Assembly: GCA_963082975.1 (NCBI GenBank)
Contig: OY720344.1
Location: 29,609,172 to 29,673,171, forward strand
Reading direction: 5' to 3'
DNA: 64,000 nt
DNA from: Labia minor
Taxonomy: Eukaryota; Arthropoda; Insecta; Dermaptera; Spongiphoridae
Each line of letters opens with the position of its first letter. The first letter of the stretch is position 1. The position numbers were made by a program, and so were the translations under genes. Positions 1 through 11,652 of this stretch are shown here, one piece after another. The notes under the pieces are model-generated. The model searched no databases. It saw only the letters and a program-made list of their open reading frames with translations, and was not told the DNA's origin.

Positions 1-404
1 TTGTATTTACATATAAATGAGATTATTTAATATTTAGTAGGGAGTACACGATTGGTCAATACTTCCAATCCAATAATCTGACACACCTTTGGTATTTAAG
101 AGAAAATCTTCCATACAACACCACAACATGTAATTTTTATGTTAAATATTACAAAAAAAAATTTTTTTAAATAATTTCAGTTCTAGCGATGTGAATATTT
201 TTTTCCATATAATGATAGTAATCTCCTCGAATCTTATTATAATCATTTATAATATTATAATATATTAACAAAATTGTAAAAATATTAAATGAGAAGAATC
301 ACATTCTTCATTCAAGAGCCTCTTTTTACCTTGGTAATTAAGTTTAAAACTAACCAGTTCAATAAGGGAACTGGTTTCTTTCATTTACAATGTGGTTAAC
401 AATT
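1..404. other. AT-rich flank, nothing recognised
   Basis: AT-rich sequence with no convincing exon or repeat end. It runs up to the target duplication of the hAT element that starts at 413. In gene terms it lies downstream of the last GPCR exon found. Confidence 0.5.
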
Positions 405-457
405 ATTTAGATCATGGCTGTCTAAATTATGACCATTCGAGGGCCACATTGCAAAAA

Positions 458-547
458 ATAATTTTTCTGAAACCCCATAGGTACTGACATTACAAACAAG
501 AGATATGATTTGAAGAAAATTTTCCATATCGTAAAACGTGGGGCGCA
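458..547 (+). repeat. Left arm of internal inverted repeat in the hAT element
   Basis: About 90 bp that reappears reverse-complemented at 1075-1165 with few changes. Both arms contain the GGGGCGCA / TGCGCCCC tract and a TCTGAAACCCCATAG / CTATGGGGTTTCAGA tract. The arms are about 527 bp apart and lie well inside the outer hAT ends, so they are either a nested older element or a subterminal palindrome of the family. Confidence 0.85.
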
Positions 548-1074
548 AATAATAATAAATTTTTTAAATGCAATATAATTTCTTTGATTAATTTATTTCA
601 ATATCCATGGATTTATATTTTTTACCAGACTTTTTGTAAAAGGGAATATTATTAGTAATCCAACAGAATACTTTTATTAATGTAAATTTTTTTTGGAAAA
701 TTAATTCCTTAATATTAAATAAACATCTTCAATTTACACTTTAGAAATTTTATTAACATAAATATTAAATATTTGCTAGAAGTTTTGCAGTAGCAAAATT
801 TAGTTTTAGATTTCTTCAAGTTAAATTTCTTATATTATTTACCAGAATATTGTTAGGATGTCATTTTTTATCAGAATTTTTTAAAAGTGAATATTATTAG
901 TAATCTAAAGGTAATCTTTTCATAAATTAAATTTACCTCTTTTAAAAATTTCGATAAGTTATAAGCTTTACTTTTTGAAGCTAATTAAAATATGAATTCA
1001 TTTATCCTATTAATTTGTACCTAATAACATTTATTTATAAATTTTTATACGATACAGAATATTTTAGCCATAGT

Positions 1075-1165
1075 TGCGCCCCACGTTTTACGTTATAGAA
1101 AATTTTCTTCAAATCATATCTCTTGTTTGTAATGTCAGTACCTATGGGGTTTCAGAAAAATTATT
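1075..1165 (-). repeat. Right arm of internal inverted repeat in the hAT element
   Basis: Inverted partner of 458-547; see that entry. Confidence 0.85.
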
Positions 1166-1990
1166 TTCTTCTTTTTAGTGCGTTAAAAACGTGGTTTTTT
1201 AAAAAAGTTTTTTTTTTATATAAAGTATTATTTTCTACTTTTTAGTCTTCATATATTGCAATCGATTTCACTTGACCTATACTACTTTTAAGTTTTTTGA
1301 TTGACTTTAATAGTCATGAAATACTATTATCCTGAAAGTAATAAATTTAAATTGAATTATAAAGAGAAATTTTTAAATTTGTCATATTTTAATTCTTTAT
1401 TGCCTAAAACTCATCATAAATTTAAATTTTGTTTTCTAAATTACAGTACAAAACATTAATATACCTTCTTTCAAATTTATTTACATTTTAAATATTATAC
1501 ATATTATATTATTCTTTTAACGGGTTTTTAACGGTTTTTTTCAAATTTAAATATTTACACTTTTTGTTTTGATTTTCCCATACAAAATTATATTCATTAA
1601 TTATGCTCTAATTAAACACTTGCAAGCTACGAATGTGTTATTTTATTGTATTGTCATCCAGAATACATTACTCTGAAAAGTTTCAGAGCGATTGGATGAC
1701 TGGAAGTGGTCGAAATTTCGATTGCAAGATTTGACCCGAACAGATAAATAAACAAACAAACAAACAAGAAAGCAAGCTAAGAAAAACGTGGTAAAAAATA
1801 TATGCTGGGTCGCAAATATCATTTTCCTCTTTTTTAGAACCATATTGAAAAAGTCGGAAAAGTATAGTCCCAAAATCATTTTACTTTTTTTTTAGAACCA
1901 AATTAATTAAATTTAAATATTTTCATAATTTGCGTTTGGGCCGCATCTCAAAGGGTTTTGGGCCGCAGTTTAGACACCCCTGATTTAGAT

Positions 1991-4146
1991 TGAAAAATTG
2001 AAGGAATCAATAAAAAATTTATCGTATAAAAATATTCTTTCAGAGTGGATAAGCATACAGCTAAGTTAGCAAATTTGAATCTACACGTAAAATAATAAAC
2101 AATTCAAAGATACATAACACTTACTAAGTATAACAACATAATAATTGAAATAGGTCAAAGATAGAATCCATCCATAAAACCTTACCGTAGTCGATGTTTG
2201 CCATATGTAAGATAATATTTACATTAACATTTTCAAAATTGTAATGTACCCATATTTTATTTTCAAGTTTTCAATCGATATTTTTCGAATTAAGATATAA
2301 AATTTCATTACTTACCAATTTTTATTTATTTTTAACTATAATAATTATAACTATTTATTTACTTAATAATCTATGCTCAAGTTAGATTAGATAAGTAAGT
2401 TGGAGCTAGAGAATTATATAATAATAGTAGAAAAGAAACATAACAAAAGTTCCATTGTCTCAACTGCTGGTTAAAAAGTTTTTGGCGAATACTGAAATTT
2501 AAACTTTGAAATTCACTTTAATGATTATTCCATGTAACCATTTCTTGAAAGTGACGGATTTGTACAGAATATCACTTTTAGAATAATAAAAATAACAATT
2601 TAAAATAATAATTCATAAATTTGAACGTATAAATGTTTACCCTTAAAAATATTTTCCTTTGATAATGTCAAAATTCTTAGAAAGACCTTGAAGGGGAATT
2701 CATTAAAAGTAATTTAGCCTGGAAAGCTCCTGTGACGGAGGGTGTGAATTTGTATTATACTTTTAATGGTATTGTTAGTTAGGGCGAATAAATTATGAAT
2801 ACATGTTTGATAGCCGTGAAGAATTTTAAGTAGAAAAAAAGTTTCTCTGAGTACTGGGTCACTTATAATTATCCAGAACAAGATAAACTAATTAAAAAGA
2901 AGCGGAAACGATAACTAAGTATCATCGACTAATGAAATTAGAAAAAACAGCAGAAAGGGCTCAAGCATTTCTAACTAAATGGCACTGTCCTTGATGTTTT
3001 TTTCATTCCATCCTCCCTCTTCTCTCCTACTCACCGTTCCCTTTAATCCCTTCTATTATTATTCTTTGAAGAAGTCACCAACAAATTATTCCTTTATAAA
3101 GTTCTTAAAAAGTAAAATTATTTTTCATTAAATAAACATAGAATAATTAAATTATTAATAATTTAAGAAATTAAGTGAGGATAAAAAAATACAAACAAGT
3201 GAATTTATCTTGTTAAAATTTATAAATACATATGAGTCTTGGGTGAAATTTATTTTCTCTTTTTTATAATGAAAAATAATAATTTTATAATGTCCTTATT
3301 TTATATATAGTCTTGTGAACACAATAAAACTTTTAAAATGTGGTAATATATAAAGAAATACTTACTTTTTTTAAATAAATGATAATATGTTTTTTAAAAT
3401 AATAATTAAGAAATAATCTTGATGATTACAAATATATTTACGAAGTGGTGCACAAGTTTTTTTTTTGTTTTAGTTAATTTTGTTTTTAGTTAATAGTTTT
3501 TTTTTTGTTTTAGTTAATTTTGTTAAGAGAATAAATTTATGTTCAGAGTTTAAAAATCATTTTATATTTTGCCAATATCCTAATTATTCTAAATATTTGC
3601 GATATTAAAAGAATATATAATAATAAATAATAAGACAAACATCTAAAAAAACTTTAAAAAATTGATAATTAACTAATTAATGAATTAAGAGAATCAGTTC
3701 ATAAAAAAAATAAATACTAAGATTAAATAATAAAATTATAAATTATAAAGAGAGATAAATGTATAAAATTATAAATAATAAATTATAAAGTCATTAATTT
3801 ATGTATTTATACTAACATATTTACTTTGCCATGTCCATTCTGGACTAAATGACTACTTTTTAAAAAAATGGTAAATTTGATATATTATTTTATTATTATT
3901 ATTATAAAAATTTCATAGAGTATAAATAGTTCATTTTTCTATATTCTTGAAAGAAAAATTAATATAATAAGATATGTGTATAACTGGAAAAGACATTTGA
4001 AATCAATATATGTGTATAAGATATTTATAAATGCAAAGATAAAAAAAATTATTAATTTTATTTCTGGGAAAAATATTGATTTTAATATTTCTAGCATTTC
4101 AAATCTTTTTGGAATATTTTGTAAAGATATACAAACTTTCCGTCCA
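1991..4146. other. AT-rich stretch, no gene recognised
   Basis: Mostly AT-rich low-complexity DNA. 3455-3494 and 3495-3524 form a T-rich tandem repeat of a roughly 40-bp unit. At about 3048-3077 the minus strand reads a short open stretch followed by GTGAGT (ACG|GTGAGT). This could be the donor of a small downstream GPCR tail exon, but the match is too weak to call. Confidence 0.4.
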
Positions 4147-4183
4147 TTTTTACCGACCGACGATAGTAAGGGAGGTATTGTTT
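4147..4183 (-). repeat. R1 family terminal fragment
   Basis: Contains TTTTTACCGACCGACGATAG followed by TAAGGGAGGTATTG. This is the reverse complement of the right end of the R1 repeats at 18496-19122 and 38008-38651. Only the terminal 35 bp or so is present. Confidence 0.8.
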
Positions 4184-5412
4184 AATTTAGTTTTAAAATG
4201 ATTAATCAACATTCATTGACTGTCCAATTTAAAACCGATCTAACTAATCATTTTTAAAACGGCCTTTTTAAATTAGAATTTAATTTTATTCTTGCTTACT
4301 CTCTTTTTGTTTAACATACGTATTGATTTCACAATGATTGAGGCATATATGTATATATATATATATATATAATATATATTTCATTAAATTTGAAAATCAT
4401 ATTACATGTTCTATTATTTTAATTACACTCGTAAAATATTTAATTTAAATTATCACCTTTAATTTATTAGTGTTTGTAGTTTTCTTTAAATAAACTGATT
4501 TGGATGCCATTATCAGATTGACATGAATATGATACAGAAAATCGGATATATATTATAATGAAGAATTAGAATAACAAATCGGATTTAGAATCCTCTCCAA
4601 TTCAACAATTTCTATCCAAATGATTATATCCAATAATAATAATGTCATTGAATAAAGGAAATGAAACTGGATACAGCTTTAGATGAACAATATTCTTAAT
4701 TCCTAAATAGAAATATAAAAAAATATTTTCGTGGTTACACAACTTCCATTAAAAAAGCGATGGACACGTTTGAGTTAAAAGAACTAATGGTTTAAGAATA
4801 AAATAAACATTGGACAAAGAATTTAACTAGCATTCCAATACATATATAAAATGAAATAAAGACAAATTACAATCTAAGAAAAATATATTTTTATTAATAA
4901 TTTAATTGATATTTCATTAAAAAAATATATACATAATTAAATAATATTTATTTTAATTTATTTAAAATAATATATTTTTTTTGACAATAAAATTATAAAA
5001 ACAAATTTAATGTACATATATATAAATATTTTCATAAGAATTGTTGAACATGTTTCATTATTTACAAAATATACTTTGTATAAAGAAAATTCTTCAAATA
5101 AAAAGTTTTCGAAACGACAATCGAGCACAACGGCTCTTTTCACAAAACATTACCCTATATAAACCTTTTTTTATTATCTATTTGACCGTTTGGAATTGAA
5201 AATTAGTGTTTTGTTAGAAATTTCACTACTTTAAACCTTATGAAACCATTTCCTGCTTTTTTCTTTCCAAGCGTTATGAATCCATTGTAAGAAAAGTATT
5301 TTTAAAAGATAAAAACACAACCATGATATTTTATTATTTCTTTACGGTTTAAAGTCCTAAATATTCATTTATGATTTGTTTTTCGATGAGCGTATTTTTA
5401 TTAGTGTCTATA
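4184..5412. other. AT-rich stretch with AT microsatellite
   Basis: No gene recognised. An (AT)n tract lies near 4345-4375. The minus-strand open frame at 4958-5143 has low-complexity composition and no family resemblance, so it is not called as a gene. Confidence 0.4.
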
Positions 5413-5585
5413 TAGAATAATGATTTATCTCAGGGGTGAACAACCTTTTTTTTTATCAAAGGGTCTAACGAAAGTTCATTGTTGTGGCGATTATTAAATA
5501 GAATAATGATTTTTTACCTCAGGGGTGAACAACCATTTTTTATCAAAGGGTCAAACGAAAGTTCATTGTTGTGGCGATAATTAAA
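5413..5585. repeat. Tandemly duplicated hAT left end
   Basis: Two near-identical units, 5413-5498 and 5499-5585. Each contains CAGGGGTGAACAACC (at 5431 and 5520) and the tract GTTCATTGTTGTGGCGAT. CAGGGGTG... is a typical hAT terminus, so the element's end has been duplicated in tandem. Downstream to about 5695 there is hAT-like sequence with GGCGGGCCGCAC, but no matching right end. Confidence 0.7.
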
Positions 5586-5704
5586 ATATAGTTTTAACTT
5601 AACAATCAATGGCCGGCAAAAAGTTTAGGTTACCAATAAAATGATATTGTACCACTAAGTTTGGCGGGCCGCACAAAAATCTGTTCGGCGAATATATCTT
5701 ATCT

Positions 5705-6395
5705 TATTATATGAGGTTTGTTCAAAAGAAAAGGTGAATTATTTTTGAATTATTTTAAAAAGTATTTATTTATTCATCAATATTCATTTTGTCCCCTTCA
5801 AAGTAATTCCCCTCAGATATAATACAGTTATGCCAGCGCTTCTTCCAATCATCGAAGTCTTCTGACATAGGTTTTTAGGTATGGCCATCAGCTCGTTCTT
5901 CGATTCCGACTTTTCATCAATTGTGGCAAAACGCTTTCCTTTCATTGGTCTCTTCAGTTTTTGGGAATAGGAAAAAGTCGCAGGAAGCCAAATCTGGTGA
6001 ATACGGTGATTGAGGCATGATTACGGTGTTGTTTTTGGCCAAAAAGTCACGAACATGCAATTAGGTGTGAGCTGGTGCATTATCATGATGCAGAATCCAT
6101 TATTTGTTTTTCCACAATTCCGATCGTTTGGGCCCTATTGCTTCACGCAAACGTTGCTTAACTTCCTTGTAGTATTCCTTATTGACATTACGACCTGTTG
6201 GCAAGAATTCATGCACCACGCCATTGTAATCGAAGAAATCAGTGAGCAAAACCTTCACATTTGATCGAACTTGGCGTGCTACTGTAAAGCGCTTGTATCA
6301 CTTATAAACATTTTTTTGAAACAAAGTAGACTCGCCGAATGCCACAGTTGAAAGAATGAATTTTTTATGTTCAAAATCAAGGAATCGGTTGGGCG
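5705..6395 (-). mobile_element. Internally deleted mariner (irritans-like) transposase remnant
   Basis: Read on the minus strand, this encodes broken pieces of a mariner transposase. An N-terminal piece ending YKWYKRF is fused directly to ARQVRSNVKVLLTDFF. Then come VVHEFLPTGR, a stretch around the second catalytic Asp (WILHHDNAPAHT), the third Asp region (PYSPDLASCDFFLFPK) and the C-terminal WKKRWHNCIISEGNYFEGDK. Compared with full-length mariners, roughly the middle third is missing, including the first catalytic Asp region (TGDETW), and stops interrupt the rest. The end near 5705 (ATGAGGTTTGTTCAAAAG) looks like a mariner terminus. The opposite terminus was not found. It is non-functional and lies next to the hAT remnant at 5413-5695. 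Confidence 0.85.
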
Positions 6396-7151
6396 TAGGT
6401 ACGAAATCATATTTTGAAAATAGAAAATGACAATTTTTATTAATTAATTTTCAAAGAAAAAAAATATTCTGGAAAAAGTTGATTTGATTGAAAAATATAT
6501 TACAACCAAAGAAGGTGGATTAATCTTTTAATACATAAAAATGTTAATTAGGTATGTATGTATGTTTGAGTTTTTAGATCTAAAATAGAAATACATACCC
6601 AGGGAAAACTTTTTAATAAAATTTGAAGTGTCTCATCTGAAAAATCTATAAAAAAACTGTATATTTTCAAAACTATTTATTAATAAAATTATAAATATAA
6701 ATTAGTAATTAAATAATAATTATCTTTATAAATATTATGATATTTGGAGTATGAAATGCTTGAAACTATAATTACGTTTAATATCATTTATTATTGTTAT
6801 TTGTGTTTACTTTAATTAAAATGAGTTTCCATAAAACAAAACTTCAATTTTTCTGATTAAAAGACCCCTTAAAAGGTGAATTTCAAATATAAATCTTATA
6901 GCAATTTTGGGTTGAGAATATATATTATATAATACAATAGTTGTTCCTTTAGTATTGTATAATATAATTAAATGATTGGCTAATATACTTTTAATAAATT
7001 ATTATAGAAATATAAATAGATCGGAAAAAACATGTTTAAGAATTATTTACAAGAAAATAATTTTTACAAATAGTACAAAATGAGATCGAAAAGAAAATAA
7101 CATGCTATATATACGAGTATATATATAATATAGTTATAATATATATAGCCT
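6396..7151. other. AT-rich stretch, nothing recognised
   Basis: AT-rich DNA with a (GTAT)n-like tract near 6552-6565. No exon or element end found. Confidence 0.4.
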
Positions 7152-7159
7152 ACGTATAC

Positions 7160-7357
7160 CAGGGGTCGGCAGATCGCGGCTCAGAATTATCTGGCTTTTC
7201 TTACAATTCACTCAATGCCTGAAAACTTTTGAACATTTTGATTACTCAACAAAAACACTTTTTTTTTTAATATAGTTCTAAAAAAAAGGTCAGATGATTT
7301 TGCGATGCTCTGAAACATTTAAGTTTAAGTCTGAATTGTTAAGTCTGCCGACCCCTG
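7160..7357 (+). mobile_element. Short hAT MITE (198 bp)
   Basis: Starts CAGGGGTCGGCAGA and ends TCTGCCGACCCCTG, perfect 14-bp terminal inverted repeats of the hAT type. The 8-bp flanks ACGTATAC (7152-7159) and GCCTATAC (7358-7365) match at six of eight positions, an eroded target duplication. No coding capacity. Confidence 0.88.
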
Positions 7358-7365
7358 GCCTATAC

Positions 7366-7687
7366 TATAATATATGTCTAGTTTGTTTATTTTATTCTCG
7401 GTTAGTCTGTGCTTTTGTATTCTAAATTCTTAAAATATTTAAAATTTATTCTTGTAAAAATGATAATTTTCAAGTCATAAACTTAATTTATATATTTATA
7501 TATTGTTTAATGGAATATTAATTTTTTGTTGTAGAAGTAATACAATAATGAAGATATGCAACTCACAAAAAGACACTTGAAAAAGTGGATTGAAATTTAA
7601 TACAAGAACAAAACATTTAAGTGATTGACTTGTATATGAAATACTAGTATATACTTCTATAAGAAGAATATGTAAGAAAACACTCAC
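7366..7687. other. Sequence following GPCR TM7 exon (intron)
   Basis: AT-rich. On the minus strand it begins with the GTGAGT donor after exon 7688-7822, so it is the start of an intron. The receptor tail must be encoded further down, outside what I could recognise. Confidence 0.6.
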
Positions 7688-7822
7688 CGATTCATACGCC
7701 ATGCGGCAAAAAGTGCTGGTGTAGTACAAGTGGGCAAAAACGCCAACCAGACAAACAAAGTATAAGTGACATCGAAATGGCCGCTGTTCTCATATGTCTC
7801 CGTCAAAGCAAGTTTGGCTAAC
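7688..7822 (-). CDS. GPCR exon: TM7 and start of helix 8
   Basis: Fifth of the five chained exons of the minus-strand class A GPCR; it encodes about 45 residues. The acceptor is TTTTTTTCCAG before 7822 and the donor GTGAGTG follows 7688. The first base completes an Arg codon (AG+G) from exon 9236-9391, and the exon ends with two bases of the next codon (CG). It begins RLAKLALTETYENSG, the end of TM6 and ECL3. TM7 follows (TLFVWLAFLPTCTTPALFAA), then a basic WRMNR, which would start helix 8. The usual NPxxY motif reads TPALF: Asn is Thr and Tyr is Phe, while the TM7 proline is kept. The C-terminal tail exon was not found. The protein would sit in the plasma membrane and signal through G proteins. 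The ligand is unknown. Confidence 0.92.
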
Positions 7823-7989
7823 CTGGAAAAAAAGTAAAAGGGCTTTAAAGCTAAGAAAGGAAAGATCAATAGCTATTATATATATAGATATAGTATATAC
7901 CTTCATCCTAACCAAACTTTATCATCAAATTCTCTATAATTTTTAATTTTGACATTGATTTGAGAAATTTCATGTTTTGGTATAACCCC

Positions 7990-8205
7990 ACGCTAGATTC
8001 AAATAAATACAATGTAGGAGGAGAGTTTACTCCAGTTGGGTGTGGAGAGGCGGGCGGATTGTATTCGAGATTCATAGCATTCAAGGGAATCTAGGGCCCA
8101 TAAATCACACAGGCCTTTCATTGGGCCTGTCAATTGTCTCCGCCCTGAGGCCAACAAATTCACATAAATTCACACGAGATTGCAATCAAATGGCAGAATA
8201 AAATC
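7990..8205. other. GC-richer unexplained island inside a GPCR intron
   Basis: Clearly GC-richer than its surroundings, between exons 9236-9391 and 7688-7822. It contains inverted pairs: CAGGCC with GGGCCTG around TTTCATT, and GGCGGGCGGA with TCCGCCC. On the minus strand a frame of about 50 codons is open, but the flanking exons already join in phase, so no exon is needed here. It could be a conserved noncoding element, a structured RNA or an unrecognised repeat. Confidence 0.4.
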
Positions 8206-8402
8206 CATCCCCAAAACTATATCCCTTCAAAAAAATATATAATAGAATCATCTGAGATGTCTATATTAAATTGATTTTCTTTTATTCAACAATTGAAATA
8301 AGAATTGTAAAATACTTATTTTGAAAAAAAAAACATATAAAGTTTTCCTTTATTATATATATTTATTATTAATGTTATTATATTAGATAACTATTTCATA
8401 TT

Positions 8403-8596
8403 CAGAGCATGTTCTAGCCTGGAAAAACAAAATTTGGCACCCTTTTAGAGATGAATTTGCATGCAAAAAATACAAAAAATTAAAATTGAACAAAAATAAT
8501 GAATATAAAAAAGTATTTTATTTTTTATATCGGCGCCCCTCAAAATTTGGCGCCCCAGACAGTTGTCCAGCTTGCGGGCCCCTTTATCCGGCCCTG
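8403..8596. mobile_element. hAT-like MITE with GGCGCC tracts (194 bp)
   Basis: Runs from CAGAGCATGTTCTAG to CCGGCCCTG. Reverse-complemented, it reads CAGGGCCGGATAAAGGGG and then two GGGGCGCC tracts about 20 bp apart. The same GGGGCGCC pair and CCGGATAAAGGGG occur in the element at 63798-63934. The flanks do not show a clear 8-bp duplication. Confidence 0.65.
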
Positions 8597-8604
8597 ATAA
8601 AATT

Positions 8605-9235
8605 TCCATAAAAATAAAAAATTATTTTAAGTAAGAGATTAAAATTAAGGTAATTGATTCTTGAAGCTATAATATCGTTAAATAAATCTTATTCAGAAGT
8701 ATATACAATAAATACAATATTTAAATTATGTATTTCCTTTGGAGGTAATTAATCATATTGCTAAAAGTTCAATTAATCTAAATATTATTTATCCATTTCT
8801 AAAAATGCTAATGAATCTAGTTCATTTAAAAATATTTAGTTAAAATTTCAATATTTTTTTTAAAAAGTTTATTCAAAAATTTCTTTGCTCTTTAGAAAGA
8901 TTAGGTTGAGTTGTAATTCTCTTATTGTTATTTATAAATAAATTTATAAATTATAAATGTGACAATACACACCTTAAAAAGAAAATATGATTATGAAAAA
9001 AATGAGACTTTTAATGTAAATATAATGAAAACTCTTTAATCTTAATTAATTAATTATATTATATTAATATCTATTTTAAATTGTAAAAATTGAAATAGTT
9101 TAAATTTTAGAGATGAACCTTTAAATCAAAACAACCGCAAAGCTGTATTACGTAGACACCTGCTCTTTCATGCATTAAATCACTTAATTCTTGGAAATTC
9201 TTAGATCTATTTTTAATTTTAATTGAAGGATTTAC
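8605..9235. other. GPCR intron, AT-rich
   Basis: AT-rich intron sequence with no recognised repeat. It ends at the GTAAAT donor of exon 9236-9391 read on the minus strand. Confidence 0.5.
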
Positions 9236-9391
9236 CTGAGCACCATGAGAGGGCATAAGCAAATGGCGAAAACTGTTACCATTGACATTAGATATTTATG
9301 AGTTCGTCTCTCCTTGCGTACATCTAATTCAGCTTCATAAAATACATCATATCCGCTTAACCTTCCAGGAGGTCGACATTCGTCAGCAGAT
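9236..9391 (-). CDS. GPCR exon: ICL3 and TM6
   Basis: Fourth of the chained exons; it encodes about 52 residues. The acceptor ATTTTTATAG precedes 9391 and the donor GTAAAT follows 9236. The first base completes Arg (AG+A) from exon 16496-16645, and two bases (AG) are carried to exon 7688-7822. The first half is a polar, charged intracellular loop 3 (SADECRPPGRLSGYDVFYEA, then DVRKERRTHKY, the basic TM6 foot). The second half is TM6 (LMSMVTVFAICLCPLMVL). The class A CWxP motif appears as CLCP: the Pro and first Cys are kept but the toggle Trp is Leu, unusual for peptide receptors. The overlapping plus-strand open frame is a shadow. Confidence 0.92.
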
Positions 9392-10084
9392 CTATAAAAA
9401 TATACAAAGGCCATTTGTTAGAATTTTGGATGGATTGTTAAATATTTATCTTTTAAATGATTCAATAAAAAAAAAACAAAATAAGAAAATCTCAGAGATA
9501 TTGAAAAAATAAATACTGTAAACAAGTGTAAATATCAAACCAAAACAAAAACAAAAAAAAACGTCAGAAAGAGACTCTTAAAAATAGAGATATTTCAAAA
9601 TCCCTTTGTACGGTTTTTATCCTGATCGAAATATATATCGTAAATTCTCGTTATATTGCACTTACAGAGCTAGAAAAGTAAAAGTTATAGGCAACATATT
9701 TTTTAGTAGAAAATCAAATAAAAAAATAATAGTAGTATTAAATAATAATTTTTTATTCTATCGTTAAAGAAATTTTAATTTAAATTTACCAAATCTCGTC
9801 CAATTTAACTTTTTTTCTGTTTATTAATTTATTTACTTCATCATCAGACAAAATCTCATGGGATTGAACACACTAATCAAGATATTCAATTTCTAAACAT
9901 ACATAGATTTAAAAAATTAAGATTTTAAAAATTAATATTTTATAATATAAAATTAAAATATATTTTTTAATTTGAAATTTAGGGAAATCTACTATTACTA
10001 TATTTTCAAAGATTAATTCCATGTCACACCCCTTTCATATATGCAACCATTATGTACAAATTGCTATTCTATTCGCAGATAATT
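9392..10084. other. GPCR intron, AT-rich
   Basis: No element recognised. 9540-9660 is slightly less AT-rich but matches nothing I know. Confidence 0.45.
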
Positions 10085-10290
10085 TTATTTATAGAATTTA
10101 TTAATTTTAATTTATAATTTTAATAATAATTAATTAAATTTAATTTAAATGTAATATATTATGTTATTTAGTGGAGACAAACAAGTATTTTTACGGTCAC
10201 TTTAGAGGTAAAAAAATCAAAACGTTGTAGGTAATGAGCTACATTTCTCAAAAGTTGATAGAAAACTACGAATTTTGAAAAATCCTAAAA
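10085..10290 (-). repeat. E3 family fragment
   Basis: Reverse-complemented, it matches the middle and right part of the E3 element (39525-40092). Shared tracts include GTTTTCTATCAACTTTTGAG, GAGAAATGTAGCTCA, CATTACCTACAACGTTTTGA and CCTCTAAAGTGACCGT, plus the AATTTAATTTAAAT...AATATATTAT tail. Part of the interior is deleted. Confidence 0.75.
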
Positions 10291-11640
10291 ATAAATTCTC
10301 TAAATATTAGAAAAATATTGAGAATAATTCAATATAAGCTAAGAATAATAAATAATTCTTCAAATAACTAATTATTAGAAATTGCTAATGATTGTCACAT
10401 ATATGTTAAAGAATAAAAAGTCTTATCCACCTCTTTGGTAATAAATTTTATAAAATGGTCTACAACTTAAGATAAGATAAAAGAGTTTTAATTTGATATA
10501 ACATATATATTATACAAAATTTTAATAATTACTATTTCTGATATATAATTTGTAATTACTAAACTTTTGTTTGTTTTCATAAAACTTTTCTCCTTATACC
10601 ATCTTTTGAATTAATAATTTGCATTGCTTAGATAAGCTATAAATTAGAATATAAGTATTAATATTGCATTTCATTCTTCACTATTTAATTAGAAAATTTT
10701 TTTTTAAATATTCAAACAGAAGTAGTATTAACCGTATTTTTTCATTTATAAATAAAATTATAAGAATTAAAATCTTGAAAAAAATAATTTAATTAAATTA
10801 ATATTTTTATTAAAAAAAAAATTATCTTTAACCTGTAAGATTTGATCTTAATAATGAAACTTGCGAAGAATAATTCAATTGATTTTTAGAAACCACATTT
10901 TGTTGCCACGAGATAGCAGAAGTAGCCAGGCAACCGATTTTTTCAATCGAGAGAGATCCAATTTTGTTAAAATATAATACAATGAATGCTATCTAATTAG
11001 TAATGTTATTTACTATAATTAATTATTAAAATAAAATTAATTTAATATGTATTTAAAACAACAATTTTGAATGATACTTATAAAGAGTGCCTAAAACAGA
11101 TTTATAATTACATGATTATGACAGGAATTTGATCTCATTAATCTATTTTAAGAGTTGTTCATAAATAATACATGAATATATACGTATATATATATATATA
11201 TATATAGTACTTAAATGTACTTTATTAACACTCCCTGCTCTATTCATTATATCTTTTTGTTTCAATTGCACCTGTGGCGTTTCACTATGTCATAAATTTA
11301 TTTATTACTAAGTTAATAATGTTCTATTTAAATTTTTCTTCTTGGTTTGCAATTCCATTAATTTGAAGTAGTGATTATGTACTTTATTATTTGGTATGTT
11401 TCATTGATTTCAAAATTTATGCAAAGTTATAGTGTTATAGTTATTTTACTTGATTAATAAAAAAAATATTTAGATTGGTTAAGGGGGTTAAAAGAGTGAG
11501 CTAGGGAATGAAGAGAGTATTAAAAAATTAAAACTTTTTTTTAATACACTAAATTTATAAATAAACATATAAAAGTAAGCAATCAGCCAATAGGAATATT
11601 AAGGTTTAGAAATTAAACTCGCGGACTTATCGGCCTGAGA
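10291..11640. other. GPCR intron, AT-rich
   Basis: (AT)n microsatellite near 11185-11206. 10855-10980 is a little GC-richer (contains TTGTTGCCACGAGATAGCAG) but is unclassified. No exon found. Confidence 0.4.
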
Positions 11641-11652
11641 GTTCTGATAGGG

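Larger units (their letters stand above)
413..1982 (+). mobile_element. Non-autonomous hAT element with perfect 8-bp target duplication
   Basis: The left end begins CATGGCTGTCTAAA and the right end, reverse-complemented, begins CAGGGGTGTCTAAACTGCGG, so they form imperfect hAT-type terminal inverted repeats. The flanks are identical 8-bp direct repeats ATTTAGAT at 405-412 and 1983-1990, which is the hAT hallmark and fixes both ends. No transposase reading frame is visible in about 1.57 kb, so it was presumably mobilised in trans. Inside it, 458-547 is repeated in inverted orientation at 1075-1165. The orientation given is arbitrary. Confidence 0.9.

Noticed and set aside
3048-3077. Possible GPCR C-terminal tail exon ending ACG|GTGAGT (minus strand)
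   Set aside because: Only about 30 bp with a weak acceptor; the phase fits but evidence is too thin.
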